A DNA stretch of 10,220 nt. Source: Phoronis ovalis (taxonomy: Eukaryota; Phoronida; Phoronidae). Under the pieces are notes generated by a model, which saw only the letters and a list, made by a program, of their open reading frames with translations, did no database searches and was not told the origin of the DNA. How positions within the stretch are numbered: the first letter of the stretch is position 1; every line of letters starts with the position of its first letter. Shown here in pieces: positions 1 to 10,220 of the stretch. The stretch lies in assembly GCA_028565635.1 (NCBI GenBank), contig JAOXYB010020582.1:1-10220 (forward strand), read 5' to 3'. Position numbers and translations under genes: made by a program.

Positions 1-1407
1 AATTAAATGCAATCGGTCTGTTGCATGCAATGCACAAGAAATATAACTCACGAAAAAGGTCTTTTAGGTAGTCTTATAAATGTTGAGTTTGTGCTTAAGT
101 TTTTAGCGAACAAGAATTAAATAAACAGTCAGATCTGATCATGACACTTATTTTACCACGACCAGCCCTCAATATTTATTTTGCTGTTCACAGATGTTAG
201 AAATACTATCAGAATAAAACTATGAATGAACTGCAATCACCTTGTACCTGTATGGTAATAATGCTTAATGAATCGGCACAATTCGCTACTACAATTGTTG
301 TTATCCGTTGCTATATATAATATCTGCCATATTGAATTCACTCAACGGCTGCTAATGTGAGGTGTAGACAAACGATGTTAAATTGAATTCAATCAAGTTT
401 ATCAAAAACTGTATAGTTTTAATTTGGATTGGTTTTAATTATCCATTATACATAACAATGTCCAATACTTCAAAACATATACACTTTAAATTTTCTTTAG
501 AGATTAAAATTCAGGAGCCAAAATAAAATCAAGTACTAAGTGAATATTGACTTGTCCACAAAACGGTGTTAGATTACTAAACAGGTTCATCTACTACTAA
601 TAAGAATTTCAAAAGTTGTTATTGCAAATCAAGTGAGTTAAACAAAACAATACTTTGAAAATATTGTCAAAATTTTTATAAGAGACCTGGTATTTTTTTA
701 GAAACGTGACAAACCACCTTTAAATTTCTCTTCCTGTGTTACAATTCAAAAAATTTTTTTTTTCTTCTGCTAGATATTTCAAGAAAGTTGCTATGTTTGT
801 TATATGGGGAAGATATCATGTATGGTAAGTTGCAATAAACTATGACACTATTGAGTCATAGACAAATTTGCGCGTATAAATTACATTGAATTATTTGTCA
901 TAACTAGCAACCGGGTGTCAACATGTTACACCCGGTTTGTCAAACAGGCTTGTATTTCAAAACCAACATATTCTTGGAATAATTAACTCTATCATATTCA
1001 ATAATGTTTACTCTTTCAAATGGTATATAATAAAGGTATATATTTTATGTACATGTATTTTTAAACTAATTATTTATGTCGACAACTATGTCAAAAAGTG
1101 AAATAGCATCAGTATCATGACTGGAGTCTTATATCAGTGAAAATTGTAACCAACTACACAACTAGCATTTGTAGTTAGTAACCACATAAACTTGTACACT
1201 ATTGACTTTTTCTTCTGCTTTTTGCTAGTTAGGGTTTATCTTAGGATACTATTGCATAGATATCCGCATTTTTGAGTTATAACCATGTTTTAGCGATTCC
1301 AAATGCATGTTGAAGGATGTGGCTAATTAATAACTGTAACCACATTTGTGATACTTGTGACCAATTTCTGTGCCATGTTATACCATACTCTGGTTTAGAA
1401 AACTTAC
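1..1407 (-). other. QTRT1 intron 6, running off the left edge
   Basis: I find no sequence matching the expected next QTRT1 exon (YAxDLVVC through DMFDCVFPTRTARFG) on the minus strand here, so this is best read as intron continuing past the left edge. It is AT-rich with homopolymer tracts. It contains a GC-rich hairpin at 909-937, a looser inverted repeat around 853-906, and a well-formed but unproven plus-strand exon at 774-824. Nothing else is recognised. Confidence 0.6.
909..937. repeat. GC-rich perfect hairpin
   Basis: AACCGGGTGT at 909-918 is the exact reverse complement of ACACCCGGTT at 928-937. The 9-base spacer contains AACATGTT, itself a palindrome, so nearly the whole 29 bases is self-complementary. 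It stands out against very AT-rich surroundings. It could be the tip of a small foldback element or a protein-binding palindrome; no function is assignable. Confidence 0.7.
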
Positions 1408-4163
<2,756 letters not shown>

Positions 4164-4422
4164 CTTTATAATAATTGTATAGAATGGTGTAAATATAGAA
4201 AATATTAATTTTGTAATGATGTAAAAAAAGAAAACCAAAAAAAAATACTGGTAGCCACAAGCATACTTAGCTATTTTGAAATTTAATGTGTTCAAGATAT
4301 AAAAAGTGTTTTTCACTGCAAAAATAAAAAAATTAATATAAATAATAGTTGGAGCGTCTCCAGCATATCGATTCCTAGAGGTCGCTAGCACATGGTTGAT
4401 TTCGTGAATTTTGGTTTGAGCT
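4164..4422. promoter_or_regulatory. Candidate bidirectional promoter between QTRT1 and DOLPP1
   Basis: Only 259 bases separate the two divergent start codons, so both 5' UTRs and both transcription starts must lie here unless there are upstream non-coding exons. The middle is poly-A/T rich, with no CpG island. Closer to the ends it is less AT-rich: a YY1-type motif at the QTRT1 start and a small palindrome TGGAGCGTCTCCA at 4350-4362 near the DOLPP1 start. The position of the start sites is not visible from sequence. Confidence 0.6.
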
Positions 4423-4501
4423 ATGACGGGAGAGGCACCCACAGAATTCTCCGATGTGCAATGGAAAGCGATATCATTAACTCATGTAGAATATCCTAAA
4501 G
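4423..4501 (+). CDS. DOLPP1: DOLPP1 coding exon 1
   Basis: Residues 1-26 plus one base: begins MTGEAPTEFSD and ends LTHVEYPK. The LTHVEYP block matches the N-terminus of animal DOLPP1. The donor is AAAG|GTTTGT, phase 1. Initiator context has G at -3. Confidence 0.93.
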
Positions 4502-7500
4502 GTTTGTTTAAACATTCTGGGTGACATTTGTTGCCATGTGAATAGTTTATACTCTGCATAGTGATAGTAAAATATGGCAAGAATACCAAGACTCAAGAGA
4601 TTGAGAAATCGTTCTGCCTTTAGCTCTGATTGTTGTGTTGAGTCTTGACTTTTAAGCATGGTTGTAATTACTTATCAAAATTTTTGTTTTAAATCTATAC
4701 AATTTTGACCATGGGTTAAGGCAGTAATGAAATTCTGCCTCTAGCAATTTAAAATATAATAATTTGGCAGTAATAATTTGCAGAAAATAAAGTTAAAATC
4801 CCGGCCACGTTGCAATTATATAATAAAATCCCGGAATAAAATTATATTATTGGTGATATGTGCATGGATCTATCTTGGTCCTGACTTTCCTTAATTGCGG
4901 ATGCATGTGTTCGTTGTTTTTTGTAGCTTTTCGTAAAATTTTATTTTCAGTTCACACTGTTATAACACAATAGACTGGAAGGGCAAAGATCTCTTACTGT
5001 TACATCAGCTTAGGTTTTAAATCAGTTATCACAAAAACTTGCTTTTACAAAGCTGTTTTTGTCAACAATTACTAATATTCAAAACTGATTCCATGCAAAA
5101 CTACGCACTCCTTGTTTCAGGTGATCTGTTTGGCTACATTCTAGCATGGTTCAGTCTGTCGCCTTTGATCATTGGTATTGCCTTATTGACTCTCGTCGTT
5201 TTCCGACGAGATTTACACACAGTAAGTTTGAAGTAGCATATAATTAGCCTGGTTGGATCAGTTCGAAGAGTACCTGACTGGACATGCAGTATATGTATGT
5301 GTGTGCATATAACCATTTATATTCAAATGATAACTGAATTATAAAATCATTATAATTCTGTCTATTTCTGCAAAAATTGGATAAATAAAAATACATTAAA
5401 AGCAATCATTACATGAATTGTATATAACCTGTCATTTATTAACCATGCAGTTAACTCTTTAAACCCTTTTTGTGTCCTACTGGCTGCATTAATTTTTTTC
5501 ACAATGCATAGATTACACTTTGTGGTAGTAGATATCTATTTCACCGTTTGTTATCATTGATTACCAACCCTTCTGTGCTTCCAGTTCATAAACATGCTAA
5601 AAAAAAACAGTTTTAAGTGTGTCATATACCACCAATGAACTTTGAAGATATGTGAGGCTGCTATTATAGAACACTTTACTTTTAGATTTGCTATCTGAAA
5701 GAGACTATGTATTAGTGTAGCATTCAAGTTCCTATTATATACACACCAAATGCTCAGTGCTTGAATTGCCTAGTGAGATGTTATTTTATTAAGGACTGTT
5801 TAAGCAGTACTTGTAACAACTTGTATCCGAATATGTTGAATTTAGTCGACTTTGTTTTCAGATATTCTACTTAACGGGAATAGTTTTAAATGAAGTAGTC
5901 AACTATGTTCTGAAACATGTCATAAAGGAACAAAGGCCCATAACAGGTAATCTATGTGAAAATGGTAGACAGGTAACATGCATTAAATTTTTATGACTTG
6001 TCTCATTGGCAAGGGGTGTACGATTCTGCACTCCATGAATTCAGGAGTTCTTATTGTAAAATGTCACATACACAGTATTTCTGTGCTGTCTATTAATTTG
6101 TCAGGAATGTTAGCGGTTAGATATTGTGTCTTTGTTATACTTTGACTTGGAGAGAAATAGGTAGCCAGCAATATTAATACTAGTTATCATAGCTAGTAGA
6201 AATTCAGCAAGTGGGGTCATATATCAAGATGCTTCTTGTATATACATGTAACGTCCACCTAACATTTGGCGGTGGTATAGAGAATATATGTTCTGTTCGG
6301 CAGAGTGATTATCTATCTTTTGAAATTGCTGTCCAATATGACAACCAAGTCAGTGGAATGTTATCGGTTTTTAATTCATTTCCAGCACATATTGCAGACT
6401 AGAATGGTGAGGTTCATTATTACGTCGGTAATTGTTTTGTTCTTTTATAGATCGTGTGCTACATGTTCAGTACGGAATGCCATCTAGTCATGCACAATTC
6501 ATATGGTTTTTCTCGACCTATTTAATGTTATTCATATTAATACGGTAAGATATTGTATCTAACTTTTCTCCCAGGGAATCTTTGTATATTTTTGTTACAG
6601 AGTGAAAGATTAGGGCACTAATTGAAAAACTTCTGCTGTCTGAGTTGACCAAGCTTGATTTGTAAGAAATTGGCCAAAACCAGTCCCTCATCCATTTACT
6701 ACAGTAACTTTAAAAAGTGTTTGCTTTCAGAAAAGTCTAATATAAGCATTGTTTCCATTTATAAATTAAAAAGATACCTTTCCTTATTAATTTCATGTTA
6801 ATACTTTAAACAAGCCTAGTGCCTATGTTTAGTAAAAAAAACAGTATTATTTTTTATAGAAGTACTGTTTATCAATATTTTCTTCTTTCAGACTTCATAG
6901 AAGTCACTCAATAGTGGATGAGCTGTGGAAGTACCTGAGTGTAATTCTTGGTTTCCTAGGAGCTTTAGCAGTATCTTACAGCAGGTAGATGTCACTATAA
7001 GGTGCCAATTTTTGTGAAAGGTGCACAAGATCATATATTTTTCAAACATGTACTTAGTGATATTGCAATAGCAATATACAGAAACTTTAAATCCCAGAAT
7101 GAGGCTATATTTCTGTAAACGAATACTAAATTGCCTACTGGAACACTTTGGAGATGTGAAACTATACCTTTAGCCCACATTTAGCATGCCGACCCTTTCT
7201 GGTTATTTTATGTCTGGTTACTAAGGCAAATTGTGAGAAAGTGTGTGATATAAGCCTAGTAATCAGTGGATTAAAAAATATCTATTTTTCTTCAGAAAAT
7301 AATCTCAGTTCATAAGTGTAGGTTGTTGTGGGTTTTATTTGGGTAAAATGTTGAGGATCAACTCGGCTATTTTCTCTGTGCTACCTAGTGCAAAAAATTT
7401 ATTACAACTGCATTAATTGGTGTTGTAAGAGATGCTAATTTCTTTTCTGATGCATTTTGCAGAATATACCTTGGTTATCATAGCACAAGTCAGGTGGCAT

Positions 7501-9243
7501 GGGGTGCAGTAACAGGTGCAGTATTAGGTGTTGTCTGGTTTATCCTAGTTCAAGTTGTATTCACACCATTATTCCCTACTATAACCACCTGGTGAGTATA
7601 ATGATCAAGTTCCTCAAGAGCTTTATACCCCATGACATTTTGGCATATCTTTTAGGATTTGATGAATGGCAAAGTAGTGAGGTGACTAGGTTGTGCAATA
7701 TTTCCTGTCATTGCATTCATGTTATTCATTAATATATTCAATATGTATAATTAAGAGTGTGGATAGTCAGTTTACCAACAGCAAAAGTCATTTTTTTAAC
7801 ATTCTTGACAGATAGACCTCTGAGATGGAACCACCACTTTACACCTTTATGTGTTGGACAGGAATTTTGATTGAGCTCAAAGGATCAAAAAGAAAGGTTA
7901 TGTCACTTGAAAAACCTGTGAACAAAAATGTTGCCACTGCATTGTATTTAACTTGGGTCCTCAAGCAGGGAGCATAACCAAGCCACATTGACACCTGTTT
8001 TCCTGAAATGAACAGTTTGTGTTTCAGGCCTCTAGCTGAGCTGTTCATGATAAGAGACTGCACTCTTATACCTAATGTTATGTGGTTTGAATATACATCA
8101 TCTAGAGCTGAGGCTAGGTAAGATTATTCTACTGTAGTTCAAAGATCAACAAAACTTTTAACTTATAACAGACTGTTATCTGCATATAATTATAGCAATA
8201 TCATTATGCATTAATCAGCATGTCTTTACTTAGTCTGTGCCTAGTCTGTGCTTAGACTGTTATGTGCTAATTATTAAAGCAATACCATTATAAATTAATG
8301 AGCCTGTTCATGCTTAGTCTGTGGTCAGACTGTTATATGCATATTATAATCTGGCAATAACATTACACATTATTTTTTGTCTGTTAGATACAATCAGAAA
8401 AAGATCATTAAAGTTCCTCAAAGATCAATACTCATTTAAAAGACAATAAATGAGTTTAGTTACATAAGATTCTGATACTTATATTTACATTTTTCTGTTT
8501 TGTATATTTTATTAGTTGACATATCTATTTTTTGTGATTGAAGACTGAATTAGACTTTGAAAATATAAAAGTTACAGTTTGAGTTGAAAGGGACCAAGGT
8601 CATCACTGTTGCTGGGCCATTAATACCCACATAGCCTGCCTGCAGTTCAAGTATTTTTTGATAGATCGCTCTTAAATAATTTTATTTCTACATCAACATC
8701 ACAGGTTAGGGGTTGTTAGTCCAACTCACAAATAGAATCACCAACACCAATCATTTTTTTAAATGGTCAATTTTTCCAAATCATTTTGAATACCAACTAA
8801 ACTTAATTAAGATGCTTCACTTAATTTAATATTAAGCATTATAAATGATTTTGTGCATTAAAATTTAGTAAAACAATGATAACAGTATGTGTGGACTCAA
8901 AACTAAAATGTATCATAGCAACATATAACTAGTGCTTGCTGAGGGCTATTCCTGTGGGCTATTCACCAACCATATTAGAAACTAAGATTAGAGGGTAATA
9001 CTTGCAAGAACAGCCTCAGACTTTAGAGCATTTTAATATATCTGATTGCGCACTACCATAATTAATCAAATCTAGCTACTAAGAAAATTTGGGGCTTAAA
9101 CTTTTCAGAGAAACACTAAAGTAGTGTAAAATGCGATACAAAATGATAAACCACCAAAACTGTTACAAAACAATACAAACTGATAATGAACTGTTTATAC
9201 TTTGTTTTGTAGGACTCGTTTGAGAAAACAACGCTCATCATGA
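4423..9243 (+). CDS. DOLPP1: Dolichyldiphosphatase 1, complete, eight coding exons
   Basis: Integral ER membrane phosphatase that converts dolichyl diphosphate to dolichyl phosphate at the luminal face, recycling the lipid carrier of N-glycosylation. Exons are 4423-4501, 5121-5221, 5862-5946, 6451-6544, 6892-6984, 7463-7591, 8028-8117 and 9213-9243, totalling 702 bases or 233 residues (human about 238). Animal DOLPP1 landmarks are LTHVEYP (19-25), the PAP2 signature C1 K78-x6-RP86, C2 YGMPSSH (96-102), C3 SR151-x5-H157, TPLFP near 187, and LIPNVMWFEYT. Five hydrophobic stretches fit membrane helices (about 32-55, 61-81, 105-119, 134-150, 164-190). Gln161 stands where the general C3 motif has Asp, as I recall for human DOLPP1, so this is a family trait. 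The start at 4423 has an in-frame TGA just upstream (4417-4419). All junctions are GT-AG and in phase. It diverges from QTRT1. Confidence 0.96.
4502..5120 (+). other. DOLPP1 intron 1
   Basis: Canonical intron. It contains an 11-base direct repeat, TAAAATCCCGG at 4794-4804 and 4824-4834, exactly 30 bases apart in very AT-rich sequence. Nothing else recognised. Confidence 0.85.
5121..5221 (+). CDS. DOLPP1: DOLPP1 coding exon 2
   Basis: 101 bases, residues 27(split)-60. The acceptor is TTTCAG|GT and the donor ACA|GTAAGT. It encodes GDLFGYILAWFSLSPL, the first membrane helix, and FRRDLHT. Confidence 0.95.
5222..5861 (+). other. DOLPP1 intron 2
   Basis: GTAAGT donor, TTTTCAG acceptor. AT-rich, with a short alternating TG/TA tract near 5288-5310. 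I see no coding or RNA feature. Confidence 0.85.
5862..5946 (+). CDS. DOLPP1: DOLPP1 coding exon 3 (PAP2 motif C1)
   Basis: 85 bases, residues 61-88 plus one base. The acceptor is TTTTCAG|AT; the donor is ACAG|GTAATC. It encodes the second hydrophobic segment and KHVIKEQRP, the phosphate-binding C1 motif (Lys78, Arg85, Pro86). Confidence 0.95.
5947..6450 (+). other. DOLPP1 intron 3
   Basis: GTAATC donor, TTTATAG acceptor. Two overlapping plus-strand open frames of about 60 codons lie here, but neither resembles a protein and one merely runs into exon 4 in another frame. No feature supported. Confidence 0.85.
6451..6544 (+). CDS. DOLPP1: DOLPP1 coding exon 4 (PAP2 motif C2)
   Basis: 94 bases, residues 89(split)-119 plus two bases. 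The acceptor is TTTATAG|AT and the donor ACG|GTAAGA. It encodes YGMPSSHAQF with catalytic His102, followed by a hydrophobic helix. The C1-C2 spacer is about two residues shorter than in the human protein. Confidence 0.95.
6892..6984 (+). CDS. DOLPP1: DOLPP1 coding exon 5
   Basis: 93 bases, residues 120(split)-150 plus two bases. The acceptor is CTTTCAG|AC and the donor CAG|GTAGAT. It encodes a short charged loop (HRSHSIVDELWKY), a membrane helix, and the VSYSR start of motif C3, whose Arg codon is split by the intron. Confidence 0.95.
7463..7591 (+). CDS. DOLPP1: DOLPP1 coding exon 6 (PAP2 motif C3)
   Basis: 129 bases, residues 151(split)-193 plus two bases. The acceptor is TTTTGCAG|AA and the donor CTG|GTGAGT. 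It encodes YLGYHSTSQV with nucleophilic His157, then a long glycine- and valine-rich membrane helix and the conserved TPLFP. Confidence 0.95.
8028..8117 (+). CDS. DOLPP1: DOLPP1 coding exon 7
   Basis: 90 bases, residues 194(split)-223 plus two bases. The acceptor is TTTCAG|GC and the donor TAG|GTAAGA. It encodes PLAELFMIRDCTLIPNV then MWFEYT, the conserved C-terminal block of the family. Confidence 0.95.
8118..9212 (+). other. DOLPP1 intron 7, longest complete intron, with tandem repeats
   Basis: GTAAGA donor, TTTGTAG acceptor. Its first third holds a degenerate tandem array (8169-8387). Further on there is a short direct repeat, GGGCTATTC twice with a 13-base period, near 8943-8964. The rest is AT-rich and featureless. 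Confidence 0.85.
8169..8387. repeat. Degenerate tandem repeat, about three units of 60-84 bases
   Basis: Three units begin at 8169, 8253 and 8326 with YAGACTGTTAT and continue with a TGC/AATTAT/AGCAAT/CATTA pattern, the first two ending in CTTAGTCTGTG. The first unit (84 bases) has an extra CTAGTCTGTGC copy; the second is 73 bases; the third is shorter and diverged. The 11-mer TCAAAGATCAA occurs on both sides, at 8139-8149 and 8418-8428. Confidence 0.75.
9213..9243 (+). CDS. DOLPP1: DOLPP1 coding exon 8 and stop
   Basis: 31 bases finishing residue 224 and adding TRLRKQRSS, then TGA at 9241-9243. The acceptor is TTTTGTAG|GA. The basic tail matches in character the short basic C-terminus of the human protein (NRQRK). 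Because it is so short, this exon rests on frame, position after intron 7 and tail composition. Confidence 0.82.
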
Positions 9244-9530
9244 TGAGGACAACCTCAGTATTCAGTCTCACCAATCAGAGCAGTGTTTATTGACTTTTTT
9301 TTACTTCACAACAACATAGTTTTTACAACCTTTGTTCATTATTTACAGATTCCTTTCTACTGGAGCATAACATTCATATCAGTACGACATAATTGTAGTT
9401 TTATGGACTCTTTACAAATATTGATTTTTGTTTCATAATTATTGTACGCAATTATTATTGTACGTTTGTGTCCAGTGTTGTTGACAGAATACTTGTGAAA
9501 TTCCAGATGTCATAACACACAATAACAGCA

Positions 9531-9553
9531 TTTTCTGTACATAGTACAGAAAA
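9531..9553 (+). promoter_or_regulatory. 10-bp hairpin containing a Pumilio-type element
   Basis: TTTTCTGTAC and GTACAGAAAA are exact reverse complements separated by ATA. TGTACATA at 9536-9543 matches the PUF-family consensus UGUANAUA and spans the upper stem and loop, so folding would partly hide it. It sits in the DOLPP1 3' UTR about 290 bases after the stop. Confidence 0.55.
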
Positions 9554-9725
9554 CTAATGACCAACTTTTTCTATAAAAAAAGACAGAAGTATTAGTGGAG
9601 TGAATTTGTGTCTCAGGATTGATGCGATCAAAAGATATCAGCTATGCAGTGTATCGGTGCATGTTTGTAGTAAAAATTTGTGAATAATTTTTTTGTGAAA
9701 TACTGTTTTAGATTTAATTATATTT

Positions 9726-9731
9726 AATAAA
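9726..9731 (+). terminator. Candidate DOLPP1 poly(A) signal AATAAA
   Basis: First canonical AATAAA after the DOLPP1 stop codon, about 480 bases downstream. Further AATAAA words occur at 9828-9833 and 10065-10070, so longer transcript ends are possible. Confidence 0.55.
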
Positions 9732-10061
9732 ACATAAATTATTACAAAATAGCACATAATTCTTCATTTTAGTATTTACTGAACTTAAACTGTCTAAACA
9801 ACAATGATGTGCAATTCTATAGGAAGCAATAAAGGAAATTAGGATCGTATATCTCCGGCAATGCAAAATTTCTCCCATAGGCTCTGTTGAAAGAATTTGA
9901 TATACACTTTTGTGCTTTCCAGTAACAATTAATTGTTTCGTCTTCCTTGATGTAAAACACCCTAACACAACATTTTTTGATAGTACTGATCAGTGTTCAC
10001 ATTTCCGTTCACACCGTTTGTTTTCTGTCTAGAAAAGTATCCAACTAATTCACACCGCAAG

Positions 10062-10067
10062 TTTAAT
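10062..10067 (-). terminator. Candidate poly(A) signal ATTAAA for the right-edge minus-strand gene
   Basis: The minus strand reads ATTAAA about 62 bases after the TAA stop of the edge ORF. It overlaps a plus-strand AATAAA (10065-10070), so the two convergent transcripts could share this spot. Further ATTAAA words on the minus strand at 9728-9723 and 9718-9713 are alternatives. Confidence 0.35.
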
Positions 10068-10128
10068 AAAAAATCAACAGAACTAGAAATCATTAGATGA
10101 CTAATTTTGCAATATGTCAAATCTCCAT

Positions 10129-10220
10129 TTAGGATAAGGAAACTGCTGATTTTGGATCATTTTCCACCATGGCTTTCAGTATGAAATAGTCCAAAATTTT
10201 CTTATCTCGACAGCAAAACC
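10129..10220 (-). CDS. Probable C-terminal exon of an unidentified convergent gene, cut by the window edge
   Basis: Reading leftwards from the right edge, the minus strand is open for 29 codons to TAA at 10131-10129. The translation is rich in charged and hydrophobic residues typical of a real protein (DKKILDYFILKAMVENDPK, then a Ser-rich end). It is followed 62 bases later by ATTAAA (10067-10062), a plausible poly(A) signal. I do not recognise the family. The exon could begin inside the window, for instance after an AG near 10206, or run past the edge. It would be convergent with DOLPP1. The short length leaves chance as an alternative. Confidence 0.45.
   Translation of the reverse strand, partial: FCCRDKKILDYFILKAMVENDPKSAVSLS

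Larger units (their letters stand above)
6545..8027 (+). other. DOLPP1 introns 4, 5 and 6 (6545-6891, 6985-7462, 7592-8027)
   Basis: Three canonical GT-AG introns separating exons 4 to 7; exons 5 and 6 lie within this span. I find no extra exons, RNA genes or notable repeats in the intronic parts. Confidence 0.8.
9244..9750 (+). other. DOLPP1: DOLPP1 3' UTR
   Basis: Non-coding sequence from the stop codon to the first canonical poly(A) signal. It contains a Pumilio-type element in a hairpin (9531-9553) and the 11-mer ATTATTGTACG twice with a 16-base period (9438-9448 and 9454-9464). The 3' boundary is inferred from the AATAAA position, not seen. Confidence 0.6.

Noticed and set aside
5134-5316. 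Minus-strand open frame of 60 codons
   Set aside because: It is antisense to DOLPP1 exon 2, with no family resemblance.
7499-7732. Plus-strand open frame of 77 codons
   Set aside because: It is an out-of-frame reading of DOLPP1 exon 6 running into intron 6.
9240-9310. Possible C/D-box snoRNA beginning at ATGATGA near the DOLPP1 stop
   Set aside because: No properly placed D box or closing terminal stem was found, and the motif overlaps the end of the coding sequence.
9714-9968. Minus-strand open frame of 84 codons starting MLGCFTSRK
   Set aside because: Its product looks like low-complexity translated AT-rich DNA toward the end, covers the DOLPP1 poly(A) signal, and resembles no family I know. 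A different frame in the same place looks slightly more protein-like.
10174-10194. Plus-strand ATG in strong context (CCACCATGG) near the right edge
   Set aside because: The frame stops after six codons, and the opposite strand there is the better coding candidate.

Overview
This is a nuclear genomic window from an animal, most likely an invertebrate. It is AT-rich, its genes are cut into short exons by GT-AG introns of about 100 to 1,100 bases, and both recognisable proteins are closest to animal housekeeping enzymes. I cannot name the phylum. There are no bacterial-style operons, rRNAs, tRNAs, CRISPR arrays or intact transposons that I can support.

Two conserved genes lie head to head. On the minus strand, 4163 down to 1408 holds the first six coding exons (255 complete codons plus two bases) of QTRT1, the catalytic subunit of the eukaryotic tRNA-guanine transglycosylase that inserts queuine at position 34 of tRNAs. 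Its remaining roughly 140 residues lie beyond the left edge. On the plus strand, 4423 to 9243 holds a complete eight-exon DOLPP1 gene (233 residues). It encodes dolichyldiphosphatase, the ER phosphatase that recycles dolichyl diphosphate for N-glycosylation. All splice phases join correctly in both genes. The two start codons are only 259 bases apart, so this gap probably acts as a shared bidirectional promoter. A YY1-type motif covers the QTRT1 start codon, and an overlapping upstream ORF precedes DOLPP1.

Downstream of DOLPP1 is a 3' UTR of roughly 480 bases. It contains a short perfect hairpin with a Pumilio-type element, then an AATAAA signal. At the right edge, the minus strand carries what looks like the last 29 codons of an unidentified gene convergent with DOLPP1 (10220 to 10129).

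The long non-coding stretches are introns. They hold a 19-bp perfect foldback beside a GC-rich repeat-like segment (QTRT1 intron 1), a compositionally odd segment with a 53-codon antisense ORF and a tRNA B-box-like sequence (QTRT1 intron 2), a well-formed candidate plus-strand exon and a GC-rich hairpin (QTRT1 intron 6), and a degenerate tandem array (DOLPP1 intron 7). I see no obviously new multi-gene system. The points most worth checking are the shared promoter, the edge gene, the Pumilio hairpin and the intron 2 ORF.
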